Below the pieces are notes generated by a model. The model did no database searches and was not told where the DNA came from. It worked only from the letters and a program-made list of their open reading frames with translations. From contig DASZMA010000193.1 of NCBI GenBank assembly GCA_035552095.1, positions 1 to 64,000 of the forward strand: a stretch of DNA of 64,000 bases, read 5' to 3'. Below are positions 9,059 to 18,332 of this stretch, in pieces. Each line of letters starts with the position of its first letter. Within the stretch, counting starts at the first letter, position 1. The stretch is from Bog-473 sp035552095. Its GTDB lineage: Bacteria; Actinomycetota; Acidimicrobiia; Acidimicrobiales; RAAP-2. Position numbers and translations under genes: made by a program.

Positions 9059-11251
9059 ATGCCGATCGCCATCACCGACGAGCACCAGGAGCTGGGGGCC
9101 AGCGTGCGAGGGGTGCTCACCGCCCACAAGTCGCTCCAGGCGGCGCGGGCCCTGCTCGAGTCCGACGACGAGCCCCGCCCTTCTTACTGGGGCGAGATGG
9201 CCTCGCTCGGCTGGCTCGGCATCCACCTGCCCGAGGAGTTCGGCGGCTCGGGGGCCGGCCTGCTCGAACTGGTCGTCGTGCTCGATGAGTTGGGCCGCCA
9301 AGCCGCCCCCGGCCCCTTCCTGCCCACGGTGTTGGCTTCGGCACTCATCGCCCAGAGCGGCACCGGGGAGCAGAAGGCCCGGCTCCTGCCCGGTCTGGCT
9401 GACGGGTCGGTGACGGGGGCGCTCGGCTTGGGACTCGCCGACGCCGGCTCCCTCACGTTGTCGGGCGGCACGCTGGAAGGTGACGCCGGCGCCGTCCTGG
9501 GTGGGCGCGCCGCCGACCTCATCCTCCTGCGCGTCGGCGAGGACGTGGTGGTGCTGCACGCCGACACGCCCGGCCTGGTCCTCACCAGCCCGACCGACCT
9601 CGATCCGACCCGCCGCTCCGTCAACGCCGTCGCCACCGCGGTCGCCGTCGACCCTGCCAACATTCTGTCCGGCGCGGCCCGGCGGGCCGTCGCGTTGGCC
9701 CGCACCCTGGGCGCGGCCGAGGCCGTGGGGGGCATGGCCGCCTGCACCGACTACGCCGTCGAGTACGCCCAGCAGCGGGTGCAGTTCGGCCGCACCATCG
9801 CCACCTTCCAGGCCGTCAAGCACCACTGCGCCAACCTGCTGGTGGCGGCCGAGCTGGCCACCGCCGCCGTCTACGACGCCGCCCGGGCCGCCTACGACCC
9901 GTCCGACCCGTCCGGCGACCAGTTCGTCCTCACCGCCGCCATGGCCGCCACGCTGGCCTTCGGGCCGGCGGTGTACAGCGCTCAGATGAACATCCAGGTG
10001 CACGGGGGCATCGGCTTCACCTGGGAGCACGACGCCCACCTGTACCTGCGCCGGGCCCTGGTGCTCAACGCCCTCCTCGGCACCCCGGCCGACGCCGAGG
10101 ACGTCACCACCCTCACCGCGGCCGGCACGACGCGGGAGGTGACGCTCGACCTGCCGCCCGAGGCCGAGACCATCCGGGCCGACGTGCGGGTCGAGGCCGA
10201 GCGCCTGGCCACGCTGGCCGGGGACGCCCAGCAGCAGCGTAAGGCGCTGATCGAGTCCGGGCTCATGGTGCCGCACTGGCCCCGCCCGTGGGGCCGTGAG
10301 GCCGGCGCCGTGGAGCAACTCGTCATCGATGAGGAGCTGGCCCGGGCCGGCGTCAAGATCCCCCCGCTCGGCATCACCGGCTGGAACATCATGACGGTCA
10401 ACCAGTACGCCACGGCCGATCAGGTCGAGCGCTGGGTCCTCAAGACGTTGATGGGGGAGTACGTCTGGTGCCAGCTCTTCAGTGAGCCCGACGCCGGCTC
10501 CGATGCCGCCGCCGTCAAGACGCGCGGCACCCGGGTCGACGGCGGCTGGGTGGTCAACGGCCAGAAGGTGTGGACCAGCGGGGCGCAGTACAGCCACCTC
10601 GGCCTGGCTACCGTGCGCACCGACCCCGACGCGGCCAAGCACGCTGGCATCACCACCATGGTCATCGACATGCACGCCGACGGCGTCGAGGTGCGCCCGC
10701 TCCGTCAGATCACCGGCAACTCCGACTTCAACGAGGTCTTCTTCAACGACGTCTTCGTGCCCGACGACGACGTGGTCGGCGTGGTCGACGACGGCTGGAC
10801 GGTGGCCCGCTCCACCCTCGGCAACGAGCGGGTCTCCATCGGCGGCGGCTCCGGCGGCATCTTCCCCAGCATGGATCTGCTCTCCTTGTTGGACCGCCAC
10901 GGTGACCGTGTCCCCGGCGCGGCGGCACGGGTCGGTGCCATCTTGACCAAAGACCACGCCCTCAAGGTGCTGAACCTGCGCCGGGCCCAGCGGGCCGTCA
11001 TCGGCGGCGGCCCGGGGCCCGAGGGGAACGTGACCAAGCTGGTGCTGGCCGAGCACGGCCACGACCGGGCGGCGCTGCAAGCTGATCTGGTGGGCCCTGA
11101 GCTGGCCTTTCTGGTCGGGGACGGTGCCTTCGCCGGCTTCACCCAGCTGGCCACCCGGGCCATGTCCATCGCCGGGGGGACCTCGGAGATCACCCGGAAC
11201 CAGATAGCTGAGCGCATCCTGGGCATGCCCCGGGATCCTCTGAATAAGTAG
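9059..11251 (+). CDS. fused double-domain acyl-CoA dehydrogenase (FadE34-like architecture)
   Basis: A 730-residue flavoprotein with two acyl-CoA dehydrogenase units in one chain, the layout of mycobacterial FadE34-type enzymes that oxidise bulky acyl-CoAs such as sterol side chains. Unit 1 (about 1-350) includes LGWLGIHLPEEFGGSGAGL and VQFGRTIATFQAVKH. Unit 2 (about 370-730) includes LFSEPDAGSDAA, VVNGQKVWTSGAQ and the C-terminal IAGGTSEITRNQIAERILG. The second half keeps the clearer FAD-binding signatures, while the first is more degenerate, consistent with pseudo-heterodimer logic. The substrate cannot be named. A two-copy GACCCGTCC repeat at 9896-9913 codes a DPSDPSG loop. Confidence 0.93.
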   Translation: MPIAITDEHQELGASVRGVLTAHKSLQAARALLESDDEPRPSYWGEMASLGWLGIHLPEEFGGSGAGLLELVVVLDELGRQAAPGPFLPTVLASALIAQSGTGEQKARLLPGLADGSVTGALGLGLADAGSLTLSGGTLEGDAGAVLGGRAADLILLRVGEDVVVLHADTPGLVLTSPTDLDPTRRSVNAVATAVAVDPANILSGAARRAVALARTLGAAEAVGGMAACTDYAVEYAQQRVQFGRTIATFQAVKHHCANLLVAAELATAAVYDAARAAYDPSDPSGDQFVLTAAMAATLAFGPAVYSAQMNIQVHGGIGFTWEHDAHLYLRRALVLNALLGTPADAEDVTTLTAAGTTREVTLDLPPEAETIRADVRVEAERLATLAGDAQQQRKALIESGLMVPHWPRPWGREAGAVEQLVIDEELARAGVKIPPLGITGWNIMTVNQYATADQVERWVLKTLMGEYVWCQLFSEPDAGSDAAAVKTRGTRVDGGWVVNGQKVWTSGAQYSHLGLATVRTDPDAAKHAGITTMVIDMHADGVEVRPLRQITGNSDFNEVFFNDVFVPDDDVVGVVDDGWTVARSTLGNERVSIGGGSGGIFPSMDLLSLLDRHGDRVPGAAARVGAILTKDHALKVLNLRRAQRAVIGGGPGPEGNVTKLVLAEHGHDRAALQADLVGPELAFLVGDGAFAGFTQLATRAMSIAGGTSEITRNQIAERILGMPRDPLNK

Positions 11252-11349
11252 GCTTCCGACCGCCAGGAAGGGCATTTCCGGTCGTTATCCAACCAGGGTT
11301 GGGCGAAAAGTCAGTACCCTTCACCGAGGCCAGAGTGGGGAGAGCCAAC

Positions 11350-13293
11350 ATGCGGGCAATGTCGGGGCGTGGGTCAAGGTTGAAAGCTGCGTGCGTCGCG
11401 GCCGCTGCCCTGGGCGCCGTGGTGGTGCCCAGCGCCGTCGGCGCGGGGTCGGCGTCGGCTGGTTTGTCCCTGCCCGGTCTGACGTCCACGCTGTCGTCGC
11501 TGTCCGCGCTGCAGACCACCATGGCCCCGCTCGCGGCCGGGTTGGGCCCGATCCTCGGACCGCTCGGGCTGTCCAAGCCCGCGGCGCCCGCCGCGGTGGC
11601 CACCCCGACCCCCGCCCCGGCCTTGGCTCCAGCCGGTGCGCAGCCCCTGGCCCCGACGTCGGTGACCGCCGTCCAGGACGCGCCGTCACCTGACATCACC
11701 GTCAACTGGGTCAATGCCACCACCGGCACCCCGGCCACCGGGGCCGTCGTGGTGCTCAACAAGGTGACCGGAACCACGTCGAGCGCGGTGACGTCGATCA
11801 CCTGTGGCAACTGCACCACTTCTACCTTGCGGAGCCTGTCGTTCGGCACCTCGTATCAAGCCGTCGTCACGCCCACCACCAGTGCCGGCTCGGGGACCCC
11901 GGCCAAGTCGCCGATCGTCACGCCGACCACGACGTGCACGGTCGGTGCCTGCGTCGCGCTCGATGCGACGGCGCCCATCGGTGCGGCCAACCACGCCGCC
12001 TCCGGTCTCGTCCAGTCCTTGAACCCGATGGGCAACGACGGGGCCGACGTGGTGGCGCTCGACACCTCCATGTACCGGGGCGCCCCCAAACCCGAGGCCA
12101 ACAACACCTTCGACTGGTCGAGTTACAACCTGGCCACGGCGGCCGGCGCCAAGACGACGGTGGGCCTCGACGGACTCTGGAAGGTCGACAACAACAACAG
12201 TGCTCCCACCCCGTGGTCGAACTGGTCCGCCTACTCGAGTTGGGTCACCGCCACCGTCAAGGCGTTGGAGGCCAGTGGGAAGGAGATCGACTACTGGTCG
12301 GTGTACAACGAGCCCGGGGGCAACGACAGCTTCTACAACGCCGCCGGGTACGCGTCGGAGACCCCCGCTCTCCTGCTGCAGCAGTTCCTGGTGGCCTACC
12401 TGGCCATCAAAGCGGCCGACCCGAACGCCAACGTCATCGGTCCCGATCTCGAGGAGTGGTCCGACTACCCGAGTCAATACGCGGTGAACGGTCACTCCTT
12501 CGACATGGTGACCTTCTTGAACTACGCGGTGGCCAACAACATCAAGTTGGCGGCGATCGCGTGGCATGAGATCGACAACACCTCGTCGGCGATTCCCGAA
12601 GAGAACACCCTGCTGCCGGCCATGGTCGAGGACCACGTGGCCGATGCCCGCGCCCTCATCGCCGCCCGCCCGTCGTTGGGCCACCCCCAGATCTTCATCA
12701 ACGAGTACGGCATGCCCGACGTGCAGAAGATCCCGGGCTGGGACGTGGCCTACCTCTCCGCCCTCACCGATGCCGGCGTCAACTTCGCCAACCGGGCCTG
12801 CTGGAATGGCGACTGTCTGGACCCGGACCTCGACGGGCTGATCTCGACCACCGGCACGACGCCGCAGGCCGACTTCTACGACCGACTGGTCTACGCCTCC
12901 ATGTCGGGCAGCATGATCGCCGCCACGTCGACCAGCGACACCGTCACCGCCCTCGGCTCCTTCAACTCGACCACCGGCACGCTGGTCGGACTGGTGGGCC
13001 GGGGCGTGGGCTGCTCACAGAACACCGGGCTCTGCCCGTCCAGTTGGCCCGACTACAAGCGCGCCACCCAGACCGAGGTCATCGTCACTATGACCGTCCC
13101 GTGGACGTCGGGTTCGGCCAAGGTCATCCTGACCCACATCTCGGGCGCCCTGCCGATACTGGGCAGCAGCGCCCCCAGTTCGTCCGTGCAGACCGTCACC
13201 ATCGTCCCGACCGGCAACGGCAAGGGGACGATCACCGTTCCCATCGGGTCGTTCGCTGACGGCGACGCCTACGGCATGACGGTCACCCACTGA
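11350..13293 (+). CDS. secreted clan GH-A glycoside hydrolase with FnIII-like domain
   Basis: A 647-residue exported protein. A signal peptide (about 1-38, with hydrophobic AACVAAAALGAVVVP and an ASA cleavage region) is followed by a Pro/Ala-rich segment. A fibronectin-III-like domain starting PTSVTAVQDAPSPDITVNW comes next, then a TIM-barrel glycosidase. YWSVYNEPGG provides the predicted acid/base E321 in the clan GH-A Asn-Glu-Pro motif, and FINEYGM the nucleophile candidate E452. A beta-rich C-terminal region closes the protein. Start ATG 11350 is chosen because GGGGAG precedes it; an upstream frame from 11299 would bury the signal peptide. Substrate unknown. Confidence 0.82.
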   Translation: MRAMSGRGSRLKAACVAAAALGAVVVPSAVGAGSASAGLSLPGLTSTLSSLSALQTTMAPLAAGLGPILGPLGLSKPAAPAAVATPTPAPALAPAGAQPLAPTSVTAVQDAPSPDITVNWVNATTGTPATGAVVVLNKVTGTTSSAVTSITCGNCTTSTLRSLSFGTSYQAVVTPTTSAGSGTPAKSPIVTPTTTCTVGACVALDATAPIGAANHAASGLVQSLNPMGNDGADVVALDTSMYRGAPKPEANNTFDWSSYNLATAAGAKTTVGLDGLWKVDNNNSAPTPWSNWSAYSSWVTATVKALEASGKEIDYWSVYNEPGGNDSFYNAAGYASETPALLLQQFLVAYLAIKAADPNANVIGPDLEEWSDYPSQYAVNGHSFDMVTFLNYAVANNIKLAAIAWHEIDNTSSAIPEENTLLPAMVEDHVADARALIAARPSLGHPQIFINEYGMPDVQKIPGWDVAYLSALTDAGVNFANRACWNGDCLDPDLDGLISTTGTTPQADFYDRLVYASMSGSMIAATSTSDTVTALGSFNSTTGTLVGLVGRGVGCSQNTGLCPSSWPDYKRATQTEVIVTMTVPWTSGSAKVILTHISGALPILGSSAPSSSVQTVTIVPTGNGKGTITVPIGSFADGDAYGMTVTH

Positions 13294-13302
13294 CCGTCTG
13301 AC

Positions 13303-13722
13303 CTACTCCACGACGGAGAGCGTCACCTCGATGTTGCCCCGGGTGGCATTGGAGTACGGGCACACCTGGTGGGCCCGCGCCATCAGCGCCTCGGCGGTGG
13401 CCTTGTCCAACTTGGGCGCGTAGACGACCAGGCCCACGGTCAGACCGAAGCCGCCGCTGTCCAGCATGCCGATGCCGACACTGGCCGATACCTCGGTGCC
13501 GTTGACGTCGAGCTTGTCCTGCCCGGCCACCAGCTTGAGGGCCGAGTGGAAGCAGGCGGCATAGCCGGCGGCGAAGAGCTCCTCGGGGTTGGTCGCCCCG
13601 CCCTGACCGCCCATCTCCTTGGGGATGCGCAGGTCCATGTCGATGAAGCCGTCGTCGCTGCGGGCGTGCCCGTTGCGGCCGTCACCGGTGGCGTGGGCGG
13701 TCGCGGTGTAGAGGACGTTCAT
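13303..13722 (-). CDS. ohr: organic hydroperoxide resistance protein Ohr
   Basis: A 139-residue OsmC/Ohr-fold peroxidase that reduces organic hydroperoxides in the cytosol with a Cys pair. The reactive Cys57 lies in GYAACFHSAL and the resolving Cys121 in HQVCPYSNATRGN, both at their standard Ohr positions. TATAHATGDGRNGHARS near the N-terminus is also typical. Length matches the family (about 140). No OhrR regulator is adjacent, so control is probably elsewhere. A convergent gene ends only nine bases away. Confidence 0.96.
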   Translation of the reverse strand: MNVLYTATAHATGDGRNGHARSDDGFIDMDLRIPKEMGGQGGATNPEELFAAGYAACFHSALKLVAGQDKLDVNGTEVSASVGIGMLDSGGFGLTVGLVVYAPKLDKATAEALMARAHQVCPYSNATRGNIEVTLSVVE

Positions 13723-13877
13723 AGGGGACTCCTATCACTGGGGCGTCGGTGTGCTCGTTTGCAACTTAGGGGGACGGCGACCGGATGGCGACGGTTCTGC
13801 AACGTTCCCGCTCAGGGGGCGCATCTACGCTCGTCCGGGAGACGCCGGCAGGGGAACCCGGCGCAGGGGGAGATCAG

Positions 13878-15401
13878 GTGCACACTGTTGTGCGGACCGC
13901 CGTTGCGGTCCCCGAAGCGCAGGTTGACCCGGTCGTGGTCGAGCCGACCGGACCCCGTCCCCGCCCCCGCCCAGACGTCCCCGCCGTCCGTCGCCCCCTG
14001 CCGCCCTGGGCCATCGCCCTGGCCGGGCTGGCCGTCGGGATCAGCCTCCTGGTCACCATCACGCTCTCCCGCCGCCTCTCCACCGACGTGTTCTGGCAGT
14101 TGGCCGCCGGCCAGTGGATGCTGGCGCACCACCACGTCATCGGCCTGGACCCGTTCAGCTACACCGAATCCCACCACCGCTGGGTGGCGGATGAGTGGGG
14201 CTCCGAGGTCGTCCTGGCCTCCATGTACAAGGTCTTCGGCGCGGCGGCGTACAACCTGATCTCCATCCTCACCGGCACCCTCTGCCTGGTCTGCACCATG
14301 CTCTACGCCCGCGCCCTGGGCGCCCGGGGCGGGCGGCTGGCCGGCATCGCCATCCTCATGGCGCTCGGCATCGCCGCCTTCGTCACCCAGGACCGCGGCC
14401 TGTCGTTCTCGCTCATCTGGCTCCCGCTCGAGCTGCTCATCCTGGCCCGGGCCCGGACCAACCGGCGCTGGCTCCTCGGCCTGCCCGTGCTCTGCCTGCT
14501 CTGGGTCAACACGCACGGATCGATCCTCCTCGGCCTGGCCGTGCTCGGCGCCGAGCTGGGCTGGTCACTGGTGCCCGAGCGCTTCGTCGTGGGTGGCCTC
14601 GGCCGTTCCTCGCATCCGGGCGCCCTGGCCCTGGCTGCCCTGGCCAGCCTGCTGGCCTCCTGCGTCTCGCCCTACGGCCCAAAGCTGCTGACCTACGACC
14701 TCAACGTGGCCCGCAATCCGCAGATCAGCCAGTACATAGAGGAGTGGAAGTCTCCGGATTTCCACTCGTTACTGGTGCTCCTCTTCGTCGGGGTGCCTCT
14801 CGTCGTACTTGTGCTGGCCCTGCGCCGGCGCCGCTTCCTGCTCCTCGAGGCCACCTTGGGCGTCGCCTTGTTCGTGGGGACGCTGCACTCGGTGCGCATC
14901 GTGATCTACCTCATGGTGGTATCGGCTGGGTTGGCCGCCAGCCTGCCGGCGCGGCGGGCGTGGGGCCCCCGGGCCCGACGCCTGATCGGGGCGAGCGTCA
15001 TTGGCTTATTGGTGGCGTTGGTGGCGGTGCCGTCCGTGCCGGCCGGCTCGGTGTCGCTCGATACCCCGGTCCAGGCCTTCACCTTCCTGGCCCCCCACCC
15101 CGGCCGGATCTTCACCGAGTACACCTGGGCCGACTACGCCATCGCCCGGCACCGGGCCACCTTCGTAGATGGGCGCACCGACCTCTTCGTGGGCCCCGTC
15201 CTCAGTGACTATTTCGCCGTGGCCGATCTGACCGCCCGGCCCGATCCCGTTCTCTCGCGCTACCGCGTGGACTTCGTGGTGTGGGCGCCGCACACCCCGC
15301 TGGCCCAGTACCTGGCCGGCGACTCCCGCTGGGAAGTGGTCGATCGCACCTCGCAGTCCGTCGTCTTCGCCCGCCGCACGGCCTGGGCGGCCCGATCGTG
15401 A
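13878..15401 (+). CDS. polytopic membrane protein, glycosyltransferase-like
   Basis: A membrane protein of about 507 residues with roughly ten hydrophobic segments starting PPWAIALAGLAVGISLL. After the first helix it has DVFWQLAAGQWMLAHH and DPFSYTESHHRWVADEWGSE. That Asp plus DPFSYT pattern in the first external loop recurs in lipid-linked-sugar glycosyltransferase-like (GT-C) membrane proteins, so a mannosyl- or arabinosyl-type transferase is possible. The soluble tail carries FTEYTWADYAI and FVDGRTDLF. I prefer the GTG at 13878, preceded by AGGGGGAG; an ATG at 13785 with a poorer site would add 31 residues. Confidence 0.75.
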   Translation: MHTVVRTAVAVPEAQVDPVVVEPTGPRPRPRPDVPAVRRPLPPWAIALAGLAVGISLLVTITLSRRLSTDVFWQLAAGQWMLAHHHVIGLDPFSYTESHHRWVADEWGSEVVLASMYKVFGAAAYNLISILTGTLCLVCTMLYARALGARGGRLAGIAILMALGIAAFVTQDRGLSFSLIWLPLELLILARARTNRRWLLGLPVLCLLWVNTHGSILLGLAVLGAELGWSLVPERFVVGGLGRSSHPGALALAALASLLASCVSPYGPKLLTYDLNVARNPQISQYIEEWKSPDFHSLLVLLFVGVPLVVLVLALRRRRFLLLEATLGVALFVGTLHSVRIVIYLMVVSAGLAASLPARRAWGPRARRLIGASVIGLLVALVAVPSVPAGSVSLDTPVQAFTFLAPHPGRIFTEYTWADYAIARHRATFVDGRTDLFVGPVLSDYFAVADLTARPDPVLSRYRVDFVVWAPHTPLAQYLAGDSRWEVVDRTSQSVVFARRTAWAARS

Positions 15402-15417
15402 CCGGACTGAGCCGGTC
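15400..15417. terminator. hairpin between convergent genes (weak terminator candidate)
   Basis: GACCGG (15400-15405) pairs with CCGGTC (15412-15417) around a six-base loop. It begins within the stop codon of the membrane-protein gene and lies before the stop of the convergent small gene. There is no U-tract on either strand, so it is at best a weak, possibly bidirectional terminator. Confidence 0.3.
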
Positions 15418-15424
15418 GAGCGAA

Positions 15425-15766
15425 CTAGTCCTGCTCGGGGGTCTCGCGCACCAGGCGCAACTCGGTGACCTGGGCCAGCCGGGGTCGCAGCCAACGGCGC
15501 AGCGCCATCAGGGTGGTCGGGTTGGCGGGAGCGGTCGAGACGGACGAGACGGACGAGACGGCGGGCGTGTCAATGGCGTCGCCCAGCGCGTCGGCCAGGA
15601 CGCCGATCAGGGCCGAGACCTCGCTCAGCTCAATGGGCGTCGAGGCGACACACAGCCCGTCGCGCCAGTGGCTGAGCACGATCTTGCGCTGCTCGGGGTG
15701 GCGGGTGACCCGGAGCGATGCCCCCTGCCCGCGGGCGTCGGGGATGCTGAGACGGTTCGGACCCAT
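15425..15766 (-). CDS. conserved-looking small actinobacterial protein of unknown function
   Basis: A 113-residue soluble protein from the ATG at 15766 (an upstream ATG at 15814 adds residues without support). The middle reads IVLSHWRDGLCVASTPIELS, followed by a helix (ALIGVLADALGDAI), a Ser/Val repeat linker and a basic helical C-terminus (LRRWLRPRLAQV). I recognise this layout from small uncharacterised actinobacterial proteins but no function is known to me. The linker DNA near 15539-15560 contains a 9-bp repeat (GACGAGACG). Confidence 0.65.
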   Translation of the reverse strand: MGPNRLSIPDARGQGASLRVTRHPEQRKIVLSHWRDGLCVASTPIELSEVSALIGVLADALGDAIDTPAVSSVSSVSTAPANPTTLMALRRWLRPRLAQVTELRLVRETPEQD

Positions 15767-15820
15767 CCCGTGAGTATGGACCGGGGGGAGCTCCGATACC
15801 AGGGGTCGGCGCAACTGAGG

Positions 15821-15850
15821 TTGAAAAACCCGGCCGAAATTGGGAATAAA
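15821..15850 (+). promoter_or_regulatory. candidate sigma-70 type promoter
   Basis: TTGAAA at 15821-15826 is followed after 18 bases by AATAAA at 15845-15850, giving a reasonable -35/-10 pair in an unusually AT-rich stretch. It points at the membrane-protein gene that begins near 15924. Prediction from sequence resemblance only. Confidence 0.4.
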
Positions 15851-15923
15851 AGAGGGGTACCCTTGTTGACGCTCAACTCGAGCGACAGCGCTTCCGCTTT
15901 CGGGGGCAGGATCGGCCGTCCCC

Positions 15924-16670
15924 GTGGGACCTGAAGCGCAATCTTCCTGGCGCAGGTCTCGTCAGCGCGGCCCGCTTCCGACCCTCACCATCCGGGCCGA
16001 CCATGCCGTGCCTGATGGCAGCGTCCTGCACATGCCCGCACCGCGCGCCGCCCTGCGCCATGCGCTGCCCGTGGTCCTCGAGGCGGTCGTCGGACCATTG
16101 GCCCTCTTCTACGTCGTGCTGCTGGTGGCCGGCTTCCGGGGCGCCCTCATCGCCGCCCTCAGTTGGTCGTTCCTGGCGCTCGGTCGCCGGATCCTCAAGG
16201 GCGAGCGGGTCTCCATGCTGCTGATGCTGGGCACCATGCTCCTGACCGTGCGCACGACGATCTCCTTCATCACCGGCAGCGCCTTCTTGTACTTCGCCCA
16301 ACCGGCGGCGGGCACCGTCATCATCTCGCTGGTGCTTTTTGGGTCGGCGCTGGTGAAGAAGCCGTTTACCCAGCGCTTTGCCGGTGACTTCTGCCCCATG
16401 GATCCGGCCCTGCTGGCCCGGCCCCGCGTCCATCGGTTCTTCGTGCGCATCTCGGTCCTGTGGGCCACCGTGCTCATGCTCAACGCCGGCTTCGTGCTGT
16501 GGCTGCTCGTGGTGTCGTCGCTGCACGCCTTCGTGCTGGAGCGCTCACTGGTGACGTGGTCGCTGACGGCGGGGGCCATCTACCTGTCCATCCGCCAGTT
16601 CGTCGTCATGATGCGAGGTGATGGCATCAGGGTGCAGTGGGGCGCGCACGCTGAGGCCGCCTCCGTCTAG
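15924..16670 (+). CDS. VC0807-like integral membrane protein
   Basis: A membrane protein of up to 248 residues with about five to six hydrophobic segments, including LEAVVGPLALFYVVLLVAG, GTMLLTVRTTISFITGSAFL and ISVLWATVLMLNAGFVLWLL. The order of helices and the central KKPFTQRFAGDFCP loop resemble the VC0807/intracellular-septation-like membrane group, whose function is not established. The start is uncertain: GTG 15924, GTG 16008 and ATG 16032 are in frame and none has a strong ribosome site. Its TAG shares a CTAG palindrome with the stop of the convergent exporter gene. Confidence 0.7.
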   Translation: MGPEAQSSWRRSRQRGPLPTLTIRADHAVPDGSVLHMPAPRAALRHALPVVLEAVVGPLALFYVVLLVAGFRGALIAALSWSFLALGRRILKGERVSMLLMLGTMLLTVRTTISFITGSAFLYFAQPAAGTVIISLVLFGSALVKKPFTQRFAGDFCPMDPALLARPRVHRFFVRISVLWATVLMLNAGFVLWLLVVSSLHAFVLERSLVTWSLTAGAIYLSIRQFVVMMRGDGIRVQWGAHAEAASV

Positions 16671-18274
16671 TCCAGGATCGCCCCGGCCACCGGCGCCACT
16701 ACGCCGCCCGGTGCGCTCCCGCCGTCACCGTCACCACCGTCCAGCACCGTCGCCGTCGTCGCCGTCGTCCTGGCCGCCGAGTTGGGCAGGAACAGGGTGG
16801 GGACGAAGGCGATCATGATGGTGGCGACGGCCCACCAGAAGGTGTGGGCGAAGGCGTACGCCACCTTCTCGGCCACCGCCGGCGGCAGCTTCACCGTCTC
16901 GGACAACGTCAGACCACCGCTCCCACTCCCGCCGCTCCCGCCGCTCCCGACCTCGTGGGCGATGGAGCGTTCCAGCACCACGGCGAAGAGCGCGGTCGCC
17001 ACCGAGCCGCCCACCTGGCGCACGATGTTGATGGTGGTGGTCGCCCGGGGGATCTCCGCGTGCGAGAGGTCGAAATACGCCGCCGCCATGACGGGCATCA
17101 TGGAGAGCCCCAACCCCAGTCCCCGGGCGAAGAGGGTGGCGGCCAGCAGCACCTCGGAGGTGCCGGTGGTGACGAAGGCGAACGGGATGGTGGCCGCTGC
17201 CATCACGAGGATCCCCGCCGGTACGACTCGTCGGGGGCCGACCCGGTCGGTGATCCGACCAGAAAGCCGCATGACGCAGGCGGCTCCGATGCCCTGAGGC
17301 GCCATGAGCAGGCCGGCCACCCACGGGCTCTGGCCCCGGGCGATCTGGTAGTAGAGCGGCAGCAGGAACATGGAGCCGAAGAGGGTGGCCCCCATGATGA
17401 ACATGCAGATGTTGGCGATGGTGAAGTTGCGGTTCTTGAACAGCCGCAGTTGGAGCAGCGGATTCGGTATCCGGAGCGCGTGCAGCACGAACGCGGTCAT
17501 GAGGCCCAGCCCCAGGACGAAGCTCACGACAACCGGGGTGCTGGTGAAGCTGCCCGTCACCCCGACTTCCGAGAGTGCGTACACCAGGGCGGCCAGGCCG
17601 GGGGAGAGCAGGCAGAACCCGAGGCCGTCGAAGCTGGTCCGGACCGTCGGCTCCCGTTCGGAGAGGTAGCGGGCCGAGAGGATCAAGGTGATGATGCCGA
17701 TGGGCACGTTGATGTAGAAGATCCAGCGCCAGCTGAAGTTGGAGACGATGAGGCCGCCGAGCACCGGGCCGAGCACCGGGCCCATGACGGTGGGGACCCC
17801 GATGACCCCCATGACCCGACCCATGCGCTGGGGCCCGGCCGCCCGGGCCAGCACGGACTGGCCGATGGGCAAAATCATGCCGCCGCCGATGCCCTGGAGG
17901 ATCCGGAAGAAGATGAGCGAGTTGGCCGACCAGGCCACGCCGCAAAGGCTCGACCCCACAATGAAGAGGGTGAGCGACGTCATCCACATCGTCTTGGCCC
18001 CGAAGCGGTCGACGGCCCAGCCGGTGACCGGGATCACCACGGCCAGGGCCAGCAGGTAGCCCGTGGTCACCCACTGAATGGTGGAGACCGAGACGTGGAA
18101 GTCCTTGCCCAACGTGGCCAACGCCACGGCCACAATGGTGGTGTCCAGGATGGACATGATCGAGCCCAGGACCACCACGCTCGAGATCCGCCGCAGCTCG
18201 GGCGACAACACCGACTCCTTGTCGCCGCCGCCGTCGCCGCCGTCGCCGCTGCTCTTGTCGTCGTCGCGGGCCAT
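16667..18274 (-). CDS. DHA2-type (EmrB/QacA) MFS multidrug exporter
   Basis: A 535-residue proton-driven exporter with 14 predicted helices. Diagnostic segments are SIMSILDTTIVAVALATLG in helix 1 (motif D1, LDxTIVNVAL-like), GWAVDRFGAK (motif A) and GPVLGPVLGGLI (motif C, antiporter). The N-terminus is an acidic Gly/Asp tail, and a Gly/Ser repeat linker sits in a late loop. Divergent transcription from a MarR regulator with an intervening palindrome strongly suggests drug-responsive control. The exported compound is unknown. Confidence 0.95.
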   Translation of the reverse strand: MARDDDKSSGDGGDGGGDKESVLSPELRRISSVVVLGSIMSILDTTIVAVALATLGKDFHVSVSTIQWVTTGYLLALAVVIPVTGWAVDRFGAKTMWMTSLTLFIVGSSLCGVAWSANSLIFFRILQGIGGGMILPIGQSVLARAAGPQRMGRVMGVIGVPTVMGPVLGPVLGGLIVSNFSWRWIFYINVPIGIITLILSARYLSEREPTVRTSFDGLGFCLLSPGLAALVYALSEVGVTGSFTSTPVVVSFVLGLGLMTAFVLHALRIPNPLLQLRLFKNRNFTIANICMFIMGATLFGSMFLLPLYYQIARGQSPWVAGLLMAPQGIGAACVMRLSGRITDRVGPRRVVPAGILVMAAATIPFAFVTTGTSEVLLAATLFARGLGLGLSMMPVMAAAYFDLSHAEIPRATTTINIVRQVGGSVATALFAVVLERSIAHEVGSGGSGGSGSGGLTLSETVKLPPAVAEKVAYAFAHTFWWAVATIMIAFVPTLFLPNSAARTTATTATVLDGGDGDGGSAPGGVVAPVAGAILD

Positions 18275-18280
18275 TACTTC

Positions 18281-18327
18281 ATGGTACTCAAAGGTGTGGA
18301 GTTGTCAAAGAGTTTGTGCGAAACTCT
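18281..18327. promoter_or_regulatory. exporter promoter plus MarR-type palindrome
   Basis: On the minus strand TTGACA (18308-18303) and TACCAT (18286-18281) are spaced by 16 bases and face the exporter gene. Directly upstream is a perfect inverted repeat, AGAGTTT-5-AAACTCT (18309-18327), which also lies five bases before the MarR start at 18333. A dimer bound here would touch the exporter -35 box and the marR start, allowing joint repression and autoregulation. Confidence 0.7.
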
Positions 18328-18332
18328 CACCC

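Noticed and set aside
9038..11275. 745-codon open frame on the minus strand opposite fadE
   Set aside because: It is a high-GC shadow frame; its translation is repetitive Gly/Arg/Val-rich with no motifs, while the plus strand encodes a clear acyl-CoA dehydrogenase.
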